From the NCBI RefSeq assembly GCF_900184685.1, contig NZ_FXXL01000007.1:1364001-1428000 (forward strand): a DNA stretch of 64,000 nt. The letters are read 5' to 3'. A program made the translations under genes and the position numbers. Under the pieces are notes generated by a model. The model had not been told where the DNA came from. It made no database searches and saw nothing but the letters and a program-made list of their open reading frames with translations. Positions 18,234 to 27,336 of this stretch are shown here, in pieces. This stretch comes from Butyricimonas sp. Marseille-P3923. GTDB lineage: Bacteria; Bacteroidota; Bacteroidia; Bacteroidales; Marinifilaceae. Numbering within the stretch: position 1 is the stretch's first letter; each line of letters begins with the position of its first letter.

Positions 18234-18737
18234 TTATTTCCTCACCCAAGCATTAATAATTTCAGCCACGTACATCTTGTGGAAATCCTTTTGCCCGTAT
18301 TGGGCATCCGCGATCTTCCGTTCCGTGAAAGCCTCTTCCTTCAAGAAATCGGCATACAACTTCCGGCACTCCAGCACGAGAGATGCTTCCTCGAAAGCAG
18401 GATTCCCCGCTTCCGTGAAATAAGGTGTCAACCCGCTTTCCTTCACCTTATCCGTGTCCCGACCGGAAACAGAACCGCACACGTTCAATGCCCGACGATA
18501 CCTCTCGTCAAAAAACGACAACGTGAATGTATCGCGTTTCTCCGTGAACTCGAACGTGTACCGCTGCGGTCGCACGAACACCATCACCACCGGTTTATTC
18601 CAAAGAAAGCCCATGCTTCCCCAACTCGCCGTCATCATATTGAACTTCTCCCGGTCACCTGCCGTTACCAGCATCCACTCGTCCCCGATTAACCGGATTA
18701 CATTCTCGTTTATATCTTTAGGCTCAATTTTCTCCAT
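18234..18737 (-). CDS. Flavin reductase family (FMN-binding split-barrel) protein
   Basis: 167 residues. The pattern 'WMLVTAGDREKFNMMTASWG' followed by 'WNKPVVMVFVRPQRYTFEF' and 'FTLSFFDERYRRALNVCGS' is typical of the DIM6/NTAB flavin reductase-like family found across Bacteroidota. These bind FMN and reduce it or a partner using NAD(P)H; the partner is not evident. Cytoplasmic, no signal. It lies between argS (49-nt gap with AT-rich repeat) and the PHP phosphatase. Confidence 0.85.
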   Translation of the reverse strand: MEKIEPKDINENVIRLIGDEWMLVTAGDREKFNMMTASWGSMGFLWNKPVVMVFVRPQRYTFEFTEKRDTFTLSFFDERYRRALNVCGSVSGRDTDKVKESGLTPYFTEAGNPAFEEASLVLECRKLYADFLKEEAFTERKIADAQYGQKDFHKMYVAEIINAWVRK

Positions 18738-18740
18738 TAT

Positions 18741-18783
18741 CTTAAATCGTAAATCTTAAATCATAAATCGTAAATCTAAAATC
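18741..18783. repeat. AAATC-type intergenic tandem repeat
   Basis: Imperfect tandem units of TAAATCGTAAATC/TAAATCATAAATC fill the gap between argS and the flavin reductase gene. The same kind of unit occurs at 20758, 22061, 27302 and 36914. Confidence 0.7.
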
Positions 18784-18786
18784 CGT

Positions 18787-20574
18787 CTACATCCTCTCCG
18801 GCATCTCAATCCCCAACATTCCCATCGCGCTACGGATAGCCACGCTACACTGCTGAGCCAACAACAAACGCAAGTTCCGCACCTGCTCGTTCTCTTCTTT
18901 CAGTATAGAATAATCGTGGTAGAACTGATTAAATTCTTTCGCCAAATCGTAAGCGTAATTTCCAAGCAAAGCCGGACTGTAATTATCTCCCGCCTCTTTC
19001 ACCACAGCGGGCAACTTGGCGATAAACCGAATCAAGTTCTGTTCCTTCTCCGTCAACCCGGTATGTATATCACCCGGTACGATTTGTATTCCGGCTTCCT
19101 CCGCCTTGCGCAATACCGACCGGATACGCGTATAAGTATATTGGATAAAAGGTCCCGTGTTCCCGTTAAAATCTATAGATTCCTTCGGGTTAAACATCAT
19201 GGTCTTTTTCGGGTCTACTTTCAAGATAAAATATTTCAACGCCCCGAGAGCCACTTTACGGTACACGTCTTCCGCCTCCTCTTCCGAGTAGCCGTCCAAT
19301 TTTCCCAGTTCCTCGGAAGTCGTCCGTGCCGTGTGAATCATTTCGGCAATCAGGTCATCGGCATCCACCACCGTTCCCTCGCGTGATTTCATCTTACCTT
19401 CCGGCAGTTCCACCATACCGTAAGAGAGATGCTTAATCTTATCCGCCCAGTCGAAACCGAGTTTCTTGCAAACCAACGATAACACTTGAAAATGATAGTT
19501 CTGCTCGTTACCCACCACGTATATCTCTTGGTCCATGTTAAACTCGTTGAAGCGGTCGTAAGCCGTACCGATATCTTGAGTCATGTACACGGAAGTCCCG
19601 TCGTCACGCAACAACAGTTTATGGTCCAACCCGTCACCCGTCAAGTCCGCCCACACGCTACCCGTGTCCTTCCGGTAAAGCACGCCGTCGGCAAGCCCTT
19701 TCAACACGAGATCACGCCCTTTCTTGTAGGTCTCCGATTCAAAATACACCTTATCGAACGTGATACCCATCATCTTGTAAGTTTCCTCGAATCCTTTCAG
19801 CACCCAGTCATTCATCTTCCGCCACAAGGCAACCGTTTTCTCGTCCCCGGCTTCCCATTTACGCAACATCTCCTGCGCTTCCAGCAATATCGGGGCTTGC
19901 TTCTTTGCCTCTTCCTCCGTCATGCCCTTCTCCATCAATTCCTTCGTCTGGGCTTTATATTCTTTATCAAAACGCACGTAATAATCCCCCACGAAATGGT
20001 CGCCTTTCGTTCCCGTGCTTTCCGGGGTAGCACCATTGGCGAACTTCTCCCAAGCAATCATACTCTTGCAGATATGGATACCGCGGTCGTTCACCAGATT
20101 CACCATAATCACATGATGCCCGTTCGCTTTCTGTATCTCCGATACCGACCAACCCAAGAAATTATTACGGATATGCCCGAGATGCAACGGCTTGTTCGTG
20201 TTCGGTGAAGAATACTCTATCATGTACGTTTTCCCGCTCGGTTCTTTCGCGTACCCGTACTTCTCTTCCCGTGCCACCTCGTTCAACACCTCAATCCAAT
20301 AAGCGGCGGAAATCACTACGTTCAGAAATCCCTTGATCACGTTGTAGGTTTCCACCTCTTCAATATTTTGTTTCAAATACTCTCCCAACTCTTTCGCCGT
20401 CTCTTCCGGCGACTTTCTGGAATATCGGGTAAACGGAAAAACAACAACCGTCAAATCTCCGGCAAACTCCTTGCGGGTTTCCTGCAATTGAACGTCCTTT
20501 TCTGTTAATTCAACCCCGTAACAAGCCTTTACGGCTTCCAGCACTTGCTGAGTAAGCATCTTCTCTATCGTCAT
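18787..20574 (-). CDS. argS: Arginyl-tRNA synthetase
   Basis: 595 residues, full length for bacterial ArgRS. N-terminal additional domain, then the class I signature 'YSSPNTNKPLHLGHIRNNFL' (HIGH variant HLGH), the catalytic core with 'VNDRGIHICKSMIAW', the KMSKS-equivalent 'EGKMKSREGTVVDADDL' (ArgRS commonly lacks a canonical KMSKS), and a C-terminal DALR anticodon-binding domain ending 'AIRSAMGMLGIEMPERM'. Charges tRNA-Arg in the cytoplasm. First gene of an apparent six-gene minus-strand unit ending at the 14524 terminator. Confidence 0.98.
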   Translation of the reverse strand: MTIEKMLTQQVLEAVKACYGVELTEKDVQLQETRKEFAGDLTVVVFPFTRYSRKSPEETAKELGEYLKQNIEEVETYNVIKGFLNVVISAAYWIEVLNEVAREEKYGYAKEPSGKTYMIEYSSPNTNKPLHLGHIRNNFLGWSVSEIQKANGHHVIMVNLVNDRGIHICKSMIAWEKFANGATPESTGTKGDHFVGDYYVRFDKEYKAQTKELMEKGMTEEEAKKQAPILLEAQEMLRKWEAGDEKTVALWRKMNDWVLKGFEETYKMMGITFDKVYFESETYKKGRDLVLKGLADGVLYRKDTGSVWADLTGDGLDHKLLLRDDGTSVYMTQDIGTAYDRFNEFNMDQEIYVVGNEQNYHFQVLSLVCKKLGFDWADKIKHLSYGMVELPEGKMKSREGTVVDADDLIAEMIHTARTTSEELGKLDGYSEEEAEDVYRKVALGALKYFILKVDPKKTMMFNPKESIDFNGNTGPFIQYTYTRIRSVLRKAEEAGIQIVPGDIHTGLTEKEQNLIRFIAKLPAVVKEAGDNYSPALLGNYAYDLAKEFNQFYHDYSILKEENEQVRNLRLLLAQQCSVAIRSAMGMLGIEMPERM

Positions 20575-20613
20575 ATCGCTCTAATCTTTTAAATACTAAT
20601 ATCCATTAGTCTG

Positions 20614-20621
20614 CAAAAATA
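20614..20621 (-). promoter_or_regulatory. Candidate -7 element of argS
   Basis: Minus strand reads TATTTTTG, an exact TAnnTTTG match 40 nt before the argS ATG. The -33 position has no clear TTG, so this rests on one element. Confidence 0.4.
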
Positions 20622-20689
20622 CAATTTATTGGAAGAAATACCCGTAAAAACTTGAAAATTTACCCGCTTATTATACATTTTTACAAAAC

Positions 20690-20716
20690 GAATCGAGGCG
20701 TGCCAAAACACGCCCC
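20690..20716 (-). terminator. Candidate terminator after the TolC-family gene
   Basis: Minus strand: GGGGCGTG, 6-nt loop TTTTGG, CACGCCTC (one G-U pair), then GATTCGTTTTG. The T-tract is imperfect. It is placed between the efflux operon (ends 20795) and argS (starts 20574), where a terminator is expected. Confidence 0.5.
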
Positions 20717-20757
20717 AATTCCTTAAGTCCGCAAAATCAATAATCCCCGAATCACCA

Positions 20758-20796
20758 AATCATAAATCGTAAATCATAAATCATAAATCATAAATC
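20758..20796. repeat. AAATC-type intergenic tandem repeat
   Basis: Four near-perfect copies of the 10-mer ATAAATCRTA run up to and into the stop codon of the TolC-family gene. Confidence 0.75.
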
Positions 20797-22060
20797 ACTC
20801 CCCTCCCAATATCTTCACGTACTCCGCATAAGCCACCTTATACTGGTAATTTGCCGCAACCACACTCGTGTACGCCTGCAACCACGTGGCTTGAGAAGAA
20901 AGTACATCCAATATCGGCAATTTCCCCTCGTTATAACTGAACGTGTTCAATTTCAGATTCTCCTTGGCTATTTCCAGCGTGGAATTGGCAATTTCCACTC
21001 GTTTCCACGTTTCGTTGAGCTTCACCCACGCGTTAGCCAACTCCTGCTTCACCTGATCCTGCATCTTACTTATCTCCAATTCCTTGCTCGTTTCCACGGC
21101 TTTATTTTGACGAACATATTGACGCTTTTCACCCCAATTAAAGACAGGCATACTCAATTTGGCAAAAGCCGTTGTCGCGAATTTCTCTTTCCCGTCCACG
21201 TTAATCAAGGGGGTTCCCCACGATTCTTTCAGCCCCACGGCAAACTGAGGTAAATATTTTGAACGAATGATTTTCGTCTGCTGCTGTGCCAAAGTCAGAT
21301 TCTGTGTCGCGATCTGGTAATCCGCCCGACGCTGCAAAGCGACATCCAACGGTTGTAAGGCAGGCACAATCACGGGCTTCTGGATAGAATCCACAAGCAC
21401 CACGTTTTCCTCCAACGGCGTACCCATCATGATTTTCAAAGATTGCATCGCCATCCGGTAATTCATCGTCGCCGTGGACAATTGCAATTCGGCTTCCTTC
21501 AAACGGGTTTTCACCATCAACAAGTCCGTCTTACTGATTGCCCCCTCGTCAAAACGCTTCTGCACGATACCGTCCAACTCGTTCACGATCAACACAAATT
21601 CTTGGGCTATATAAAACTGGCTCTCGTTCGCCGCCACCGTCCAGTAATTCACGTCGGCAGCATAGACAATATTATCCGTGGTCAAATCCTCGCCCAAACG
21701 AGCTATCGCTTCCTGCAAAACCGCCGCATCCTTCTGCTTCCGAACCACACTTCCGGCATACACATTTTGCGAGAGCGTAGCCTCCGCCGTGTAATTATCG
21801 TGCTTCATATTCACCCCCTGCATAAACTCCACGTCTTCAATCTGATACGAATAATTTCCCCCGACCTGTAACTTGGGAAAGAATCCCGTCTTAATCCCTT
21901 TCAAAGCAAACATGGCAGCATTCACCGCCTCCTTCGCCTGTTTTATATCCTGATTATACTCCAACACCTTCGCCCGGTATTGCTCCACGGTCAACGTCTG
22001 TCCCGTCACCGCACCCGCCAGTATCAGCAAAACCCCTATTATTAAAAGTATCTTTTTCAT
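20795..22060 (-). CDS. TolC-family outer-membrane efflux channel
   Basis: 421 residues from ATG 22060 (MKKILLIIGVLLILAGAVTGQ signal peptide); a longer reading from 22084 would put eight residues before the signal. Two repeated outer-membrane-factor domains of long helices with strands are seen, e.g. 'LTVEQYRAKVLEYNQDIKQA' early and 'LELAKENLKLNTFSYNEGKL' type helix late ('LEIAKENLKLNTFSYNEGKL'), ending with 'YKVAYAEYVKILGGE'. It should be the outer-membrane exit duct for the RND pump encoded immediately upstream. Third gene of an adaptor, pump, channel operon. Confidence 0.9.
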   Translation of the reverse strand: MKKILLIIGVLLILAGAVTGQTLTVEQYRAKVLEYNQDIKQAKEAVNAAMFALKGIKTGFFPKLQVGGNYSYQIEDVEFMQGVNMKHDNYTAEATLSQNVYAGSVVRKQKDAAVLQEAIARLGEDLTTDNIVYAADVNYWTVAANESQFYIAQEFVLIVNELDGIVQKRFDEGAISKTDLLMVKTRLKEAELQLSTATMNYRMAMQSLKIMMGTPLEENVVLVDSIQKPVIVPALQPLDVALQRRADYQIATQNLTLAQQQTKIIRSKYLPQFAVGLKESWGTPLINVDGKEKFATTAFAKLSMPVFNWGEKRQYVRQNKAVETSKELEISKMQDQVKQELANAWVKLNETWKRVEIANSTLEIAKENLKLNTFSYNEGKLPILDVLSSQATWLQAYTSVVAANYQYKVAYAEYVKILGGE

Positions 22061-22093
22061 CAATCTAAAATCTAAAATCATCAAATCTAAAAT
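22061..22093. repeat. AATCTAAA-type intergenic repeat
   Basis: Short run of ATCTAAAATCTAAAATC units between the RND pump and TolC-family genes, related to the AAATC repeats elsewhere in the window. Confidence 0.6.
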
Positions 22094-25000
22094 TAATCGG
22101 CTTTAATTCTAAATATCAAACAATACGTCACCGGAAGAACGACAATCGTCAACAAACTCGCCACGAGCAAACCGCCCATGATACAAGCCGCCATTCCCCC
22201 GAACATCGCGTCAAACAACAAAGGCAACATACCCAATATCGTTGTCCCCGACGCCATTGCCACCGGAACGATTCTCGACTTCGTGGCTTGCAATACCGCA
22301 TCCAGCGGAGCCAACCCGTTCTCCTGCTCTATACCGATCTGATCGACCAGCACAATCGCGTTCTTGATGTTCATTCCGACCAATCCCAACACTCCCAGCA
22401 AAGCGAAGAAGTCAAACATCTTGCCCATCACCAGAAGCCCGAACACGACACCGATAAAAATCAACGGCACCATCAACAAAATAATCGTCGGTTTCCGGTA
22501 AGTCCTGAAAAGCAACAGCAACACGATAAACATCAGTATAAACGTCAACGGCATATTGGCTGCCAACGCCTCGTTGGATTCCGCCTGACTCTCGTCCTCC
22601 CCGAATATCTTCATCGTGTACCCTTCCGGCAAATCCATCTTCTTCACCTTATCCCATACCTGTGCGGAAGCGGCTTTCGCGTTAGCTCCCCGTTTCGGAT
22701 CACATTGTGCCATCATCACCCGGTCGCGATTGTACCGTTTAATCACGTTATAATGATAATTATAGGCAAAACTATCCACGACTTGTGCCAAAGGGACCGT
22801 GAACCCCCGCGTGGCAAACACGGGCAAGGTCTTCATGTTATCCAGATTCTTGCTATCGAACCCGTCCTCTTTCAACAGAATAGGCATAAACAAATCCTTC
22901 TCGCGGAAATCACCGAGAGCCAACCCGTTCGTCGCTATTTTCAAAGCATAAGCCACGGATTGACGGGTAATACCCAAACGTTGTCCCCGTTCCTGCGAAT
23001 AGGCAGGCTCCCACACGGGCACTTTATTTCCCCAGCTACTGCGTACATCCGTCACCATGTCACATTCCCGCATCATGCCCATTGCCCGCTCCGTCAATGC
23101 TGCCAGTGTATCTATATTCTCCCCGATAAACCCTATCTCGATAGCCGCTTCCACCGCCGGCGACAACTTGAACAACGAGGAACGGATCAGCATATCCGGG
23201 TAATTCTCCCGCACGTAAGTATTCAACCGCGCTTCAACCACCGGGGATTGCTCTTTTTTCTCCACCTCGATCAACAAGTTGCCGAAATTCGCTTTCGGAC
23301 CGAAAGAAGTACTTGCCAGATAATACCGCAACGGCGAGCCCCCGATCGTCACGGAAACATTCGTCACTTCCTCCTGCTTCATCAAGTAAGATTCGATATC
23401 CGACATCATCTTCTCGGACTCCCGGATACTGAAACCTTCCGGCAGGAAACAATCCGCACGGAAATAAGGTTTATCCATACTCGGGAAGAAATTCTGCGGC
23501 ATCACCCCCATGATATACATCGAAGCCAGAAACAAACAGACAACCGACACGATCGTCACCACCTTGTAACGAATCAAGCCCCGCAACACGGACACGAACC
23601 TGTTATAAAACTTCGTGTCATACGGGTCTTTCCCCTCGCCCCCGGAATTTTCTTTCAAAATAAAATTACCGAAAACCGTCGTCTGCGTCAATGCCAGAAT
23701 CCAACTCAAGGACAGGGATATCGCCAACACGATAAACAACGGCTTCACCATCTCCGCCACCGAAGAAGGAGCCAAATACAAAGGCAGGAATGAAAATATG
23801 GCAATCAACGTGGCACCCAACAATCCCCATTGCGGGACAGTAGCCCCCCGTATCAACGCGTCCCGCCGTCGCATCCCTTTCTTGATTAGTATCTGGGCAT
23901 TATCCGTCACCACGATAGCGTTGTCCACCAACATACCCATCGCAATAATAAATGCCGCCAACGACGTCCGGTTCAACCCGACACCCATAAACTGCATGAT
24001 CAGCATCGTGCCCCCGATAGAAAAGATCAACGAGGAACCGATCAACAATCCGGCACGGGACCCCATCACCAACAAAATAATAAAAATCACGATCACGACA
24101 GATTCCACCAGATTCAACAGGAACCCGTTATTCGCCTCCCGCGCGATCTCGTTTTCCGGGTAAAGCGTCACCAGTTCTATTCCCACGGGCATCAACTCTT
24201 CCAACTGGCTCAAACGTTCTTTCACCTTATCCCCCGTCTTCACCACATCCCGCTCCGGATCAGTCGAAACACCAATCCCGATAGCCCGCTTTCCATTAAC
24301 CCGCATAAGGCTACCCGGCGGATCGAGATATCCCTTCTCGATCGTGGTAATATCCCCCAACCGCACCTGTTGTCCCGTTTGTGTCACAATCAACTGGTTG
24401 CGGATATCATCCAATGTCTTGTACGTCCCGTCCGCCAATATCTTCAATTCCAGATTTCCCGCACGCTTCTCGCCCGTGTTTATCAATGAATTTTGCGACT
24501 TGATCGTCTGCATCAACGAGTTCAGATCCACTCCCGAGTTCGCCAACTTCGACATCGTGATATACACGTTTACCACTTCCGTCTGCTCCCCGTACAAGGC
24601 GACTTTCTGCACCCCGTCAACCGACACGAGTTGAGTTTTCAACTTCTGCCCCCACTCCCTCAAATCGTGATAAGAAAATCCTTCCGCGGCAGTCAACCCG
24701 TAATAAATACCAAACACGTCACCGAAATCGTCCGAAACGCTGATCGTCGATGCCCCTTGCGGCAAAGCCGGTTGAATATTCAACACCTTGCGCCGCAACT
24801 CGTCCCACATCTGCGGCATCTCGTCCGGTGGGGTTGCCGGATTCAATTCAATCTGAATCTTCGACATCCCGTAATAAGAATCCGATTTAATCTTCTTCAC
24901 CCGCCGCATCGACTGTATTTCCCGCTCGATAGGCTCCGTGATTAATTGTTCCACCTCGGCAGGCGTCGCCCCCGGGTATTTCGTTATAATAACTGCCGTC

Positions 25001-25128
25001 TTTATCACGAAAGGCGAATCTTCCTTCTTGCCCAACAAATCAAAGGAAAGCACTCCCCCGACCAACAAAATAGCCAAAAAGAAATAAATCACTTTCGTGT
25101 TATCCAGCGAATATCTTGCTATATTCAT
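22093..25128 (-). CDS. RND family efflux transporter permease
   Basis: 1011 residues, normal for AcrB/CzcA-type pumps. N-terminal helix 'VIYFFLAILLVGGVLSF', porter domain 'AVIITKYPGATPAEVEQLIT', and the twofold repeat of six membrane helices; the proton-relay helix reads 'AFIIAMGMLVDNAIVVTDNA', with the conserved Asp. The second-half equivalent is 'LLGVLGLVGMNIKNAIVLVD'. It belongs to the hydrophobic/amphiphilic efflux branch by overall appearance. Exports drugs or lipophilic compounds using proton motive force with the adjacent adaptor and channel. No local TetR-type regulator is present. Confidence 0.95.
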   Translation of the reverse strand: MNIARYSLDNTKVIYFFLAILLVGGVLSFDLLGKKEDSPFVIKTAVIITKYPGATPAEVEQLITEPIEREIQSMRRVKKIKSDSYYGMSKIQIELNPATPPDEMPQMWDELRRKVLNIQPALPQGASTISVSDDFGDVFGIYYGLTAAEGFSYHDLREWGQKLKTQLVSVDGVQKVALYGEQTEVVNVYITMSKLANSGVDLNSLMQTIKSQNSLINTGEKRAGNLELKILADGTYKTLDDIRNQLIVTQTGQQVRLGDITTIEKGYLDPPGSLMRVNGKRAIGIGVSTDPERDVVKTGDKVKERLSQLEELMPVGIELVTLYPENEIAREANNGFLLNLVESVVIVIFIILLVMGSRAGLLIGSSLIFSIGGTMLIMQFMGVGLNRTSLAAFIIAMGMLVDNAIVVTDNAQILIKKGMRRRDALIRGATVPQWGLLGATLIAIFSFLPLYLAPSSVAEMVKPLFIVLAISLSLSWILALTQTTVFGNFILKENSGGEGKDPYDTKFYNRFVSVLRGLIRYKVVTIVSVVCLFLASMYIMGVMPQNFFPSMDKPYFRADCFLPEGFSIRESEKMMSDIESYLMKQEEVTNVSVTIGGSPLRYYLASTSFGPKANFGNLLIEVEKKEQSPVVEARLNTYVRENYPDMLIRSSLFKLSPAVEAAIEIGFIGENIDTLAALTERAMGMMRECDMVTDVRSSWGNKVPVWEPAYSQERGQRLGITRQSVAYALKIATNGLALGDFREKDLFMPILLKEDGFDSKNLDNMKTLPVFATRGFTVPLAQVVDSFAYNYHYNVIKRYNRDRVMMAQCDPKRGANAKAASAQVWDKVKKMDLPEGYTMKIFGEDESQAESNEALAANMPLTFILMFIVLLLLFRTYRKPTIILLMVPLIFIGVVFGLLVMGKMFDFFALLGVLGLVGMNIKNAIVLVDQIGIEQENGLAPLDAVLQATKSRIVPVAMASGTTILGMLPLLFDAMFGGMAACIMGGLLVASLLTIVVLPVTYCLIFRIKAD

Positions 25129-25137
25129 AACTCCCCT

Positions 25138-26184
25138 TTATTTTAACAGCTTTACTTTCTGTCCTTCCGTGATATAATTCACCCCGGCAACGACAATAAT
25201 ATCCTCGTTCGCGAGTCCCTTCTGTACCATTATCTTGTCACTCCCGAACAATTGTCCGATCTCAACCGTCTTGCTCTTCACCGTTTCGGTTTTAGGATCA
25301 TACACCCACACGGAAGTCGCGTTCGTCGTCGGATTCTTGAACAACGCACTCATCGGCACGATATAACCATCGCCCTCCGCCGTTTCAATCTTCAAGTTCA
25401 CCTTGCAAGAGAAACCGGGATAAATATTATGAATGTCACGAGAAAAACGACTGTCATCAATCACCAGTTTCACGGGAATACCCGTCCCGTCGGGAGAAGC
25501 GTCTATAAATTCCTTCACCCTCGCCTTGAACCAAATCCCCTTGTACGTGTCAAACTCCACGGTTACCGTCATCGGCGTGCGAGTCAGATCGACACTCGTT
25601 TCCGGCAATGTAAAACCTACTGCCAACTTATTCGGGTTCACCAGCTTGACAATCGACTCGCCGGGCATCACTTTCTGGTAATTCTCCACGAACTTCTTCT
25701 CCACGAACCCGTCAAAAGGAGCCCGCAATTTGGTATCCTCCAATGTATTGGCAGAAGTCTCGTAAGCGGACTTCCCTTTTATATAATTCGCTTCCGCGAT
25801 CTCGTATTCCTGCTTGGAAATAGCCTGCATGGACAACAACCTCTTGTTCCGCTCCAACTGAGATTTTGCCGTCAAATAAGCCGCCTTATTCGCCTCGTAT
25901 TGCAACTTGTAATCCAACGGGTCTACCGCGGCAATCACTTGTCCTTTCTTCACCTTCTGCCCCTCGTCCACGTTCATTGCCACCAGCGGCCCCGATAACT
26001 TAAATGCCAGATTACTATATTCCTCGGCTTCCACCACTCCCGTGTACAACTTATTAATCGCCCCCAACGACTCCACGTTCACAACTCTCACGGGACGAAC
26101 AATATCCTGATACGTCTCCTTTTTCCCTTTACACCCCGCCCACAAAAAAGCAGGTATCATGCAAACCATCCATGTAAATCTCAT
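25138..26184 (-). CDS. RND efflux periplasmic adaptor lipoprotein
   Basis: 348 residues. Lipoprotein signal MRFTWMVCMIPAFLWAGC. The membrane fusion protein plan is clear: barrel-sandwich half 'SGPLVAMNVDEGQKVKKGQV', helical hairpin (about 85-150, 'AAYLTAKSQLERNKRLLSMQ'), second lipoyl half 'TKLRAPFDGFVEKKF', then beta-barrel and membrane-proximal domains ending 'VNYITEGQKVKLLK'. Bridges the pump and the outer-membrane channel. First gene of the operon; its stop is 9 nt before the pump start. Confidence 0.93.
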   Translation of the reverse strand: MRFTWMVCMIPAFLWAGCKGKKETYQDIVRPVRVVNVESLGAINKLYTGVVEAEEYSNLAFKLSGPLVAMNVDEGQKVKKGQVIAAVDPLDYKLQYEANKAAYLTAKSQLERNKRLLSMQAISKQEYEIAEANYIKGKSAYETSANTLEDTKLRAPFDGFVEKKFVENYQKVMPGESIVKLVNPNKLAVGFTLPETSVDLTRTPMTVTVEFDTYKGIWFKARVKEFIDASPDGTGIPVKLVIDDSRFSRDIHNIYPGFSCKVNLKIETAEGDGYIVPMSALFKNPTTNATSVWVYDPKTETVKSKTVEIGQLFGSDKIMVQKGLANEDIIVVAGVNYITEGQKVKLLK

Positions 26185-26386
26185 AAATCCATTGACTATT
26201 TAATTATAAATCATTCCAACAATAGGCTATACAGCAAGGATTATGCCAAAATCCCCAACCCCACAATCTAACCCCACCTATTAATCACTTTACCTGACAC
26301 ATATACGGAAAAAAGCGGACAAGGTTCATCAAGCAACACGACTATTTCACGAGAACCGCAAATACAATAAAAATAGCCCTGCCCCC

Positions 26387-26422
26387 AAAAAAAAGAAGAC
26401 TATAAAAATAGCCTTCTTTTTT
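26387..26422 (-). terminator. Rho-independent terminator after the DnaQ-like exonuclease gene
   Basis: Minus strand GAAGGCTAT, loop TTTT, ATAGTCTTC (one mismatch), flanked by A-run and followed by TTTTTTTT. About 20 nt beyond the exonuclease stop. The A/T flanks make it potentially bidirectional. Confidence 0.75.
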
Positions 26423-26443
26423 ATACTAATAATTATATGGACA

Positions 26444-27220
26444 TTACTTCACCAACCCCGCCGTCCTCAACCGAATCTCCGTCAGAATCTTTTTCGTGTA
26501 CAACGGAAACTCCCCGTTCAGCATCCACGCGAAATAACCGGGTTGCTCTTTCAAGACTTGAACCACGGGTACGCCTTTATTTTTACCGAAATTAAAGACC
26601 TCTACCCCATCCTCGTTATACACGATAAACCCGGCAAAATCCGCCGTGTTATTCTGCGTCGAAAACTTACTCAAGAAAGCGATATCATTCTCCAACGTGT
26701 CCTGATACCGGTCCAACTGGGCTTTCAACACCTCGTAAGTAGCTGTCGTATCGGCGGCAGCCGTATGCGCGTCGTCCAAATTTTTATCGCAATAGAAACG
26801 GTATGCCGCACTCAACGTACGCTGTTCCATCTTGTGGAAAATTGTCTGCACGTCAACGAACTTGCGTTTCCGCATATCGAAATCCACGTCCACACGCAAG
26901 AACTCCTCCGCCAACAAAGGAATATCAAAACGATTTGAATTGTATCCACCCAAATCACACCCCTCGATAAAGCGAGCCAAATCCTTGGCAATCTCCTTAA
27001 ATGTCGGGCAATCCTTCACGTCCTCGTCATATATCCCGTGAATAGCTGAAGCCTGTTCCGGAATGTGCATCCCCGGGTTCACGCGTACCGTCTTCTGCTC
27101 CTCTTTCCCGTTCGGCATCACTTTCAGAACAGAAATCTCCACGATCCTGTCCTTCGCGATATTAATACCCGTCGTTTCCAAATCAAAGAACACGATCGGG
27201 TTATTCAATTTTAATTCCAA
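26444..27220 (-). CDS. DnaQ-like 3'-5' exonuclease (DEDD family)
   Basis: 258 residues. ExoI motif 'VFFDLETTGI' (D13, E15), ExoII 'GYNSNRFDIPLL' (Asp near 103) and ExoIII 'HTAAADTTATYEVL' of the DEDDh type, as in DNA polymerase III epsilon. After the exonuclease domain is a C-terminal extension ('FGKNKGVPVVQVLKEQPGYF') of the kind seen in Bacteroidota epsilon-like proteins. Likely a proofreading or repair nuclease; whether it is the main epsilon subunit cannot be told. Located downstream of dnaN, which fits a replication or repair role. Confidence 0.9.
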   Translation of the reverse strand: MELKLNNPIVFFDLETTGINIAKDRIVEISVLKVMPNGKEEQKTVRVNPGMHIPEQASAIHGIYDEDVKDCPTFKEIAKDLARFIEGCDLGGYNSNRFDIPLLAEEFLRVDVDFDMRKRKFVDVQTIFHKMEQRTLSAAYRFYCDKNLDDAHTAAADTTATYEVLKAQLDRYQDTLENDIAFLSKFSTQNNTADFAGFIVYNEDGVEVFNFGKNKGVPVVQVLKEQPGYFAWMLNGEFPLYTKKILTEIRLRTAGLVK

Positions 27221-27301
27221 GTTATCAATTTTTGATTTAAAATTTAAGATTTCAGATTATAAATCTCACCACAACGTCCAAAGCGCAAGCCCGCACAAGG
27301 G

Positions 27302-27335
27302 GAAATCTAAAATCTAAAATCTAAAATCTAAAATT
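27302..27335. repeat. AATCTAAA intergenic tandem repeat
   Basis: Four to five exact tandem copies of AAATCTA immediately downstream of the dnaN stop, with related degenerate units at 27225-27265. Confidence 0.75.
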
Positions 27336-27336
27336 A

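Noticed and set aside
20758-20796. AAATC tandem repeats as a small CRISPR or as iterons
   Set aside because: The units are 7-10 nt, contiguous without spacers, and recur between many unrelated genes, so neither a CRISPR nor a replication origin is supported despite dnaN being within 7 kb.
22288-23793. 501-codon plus-strand open frame
   Set aside because: Antisense to the RND pump; His/Arg/Gln-rich product without recognisable motif.
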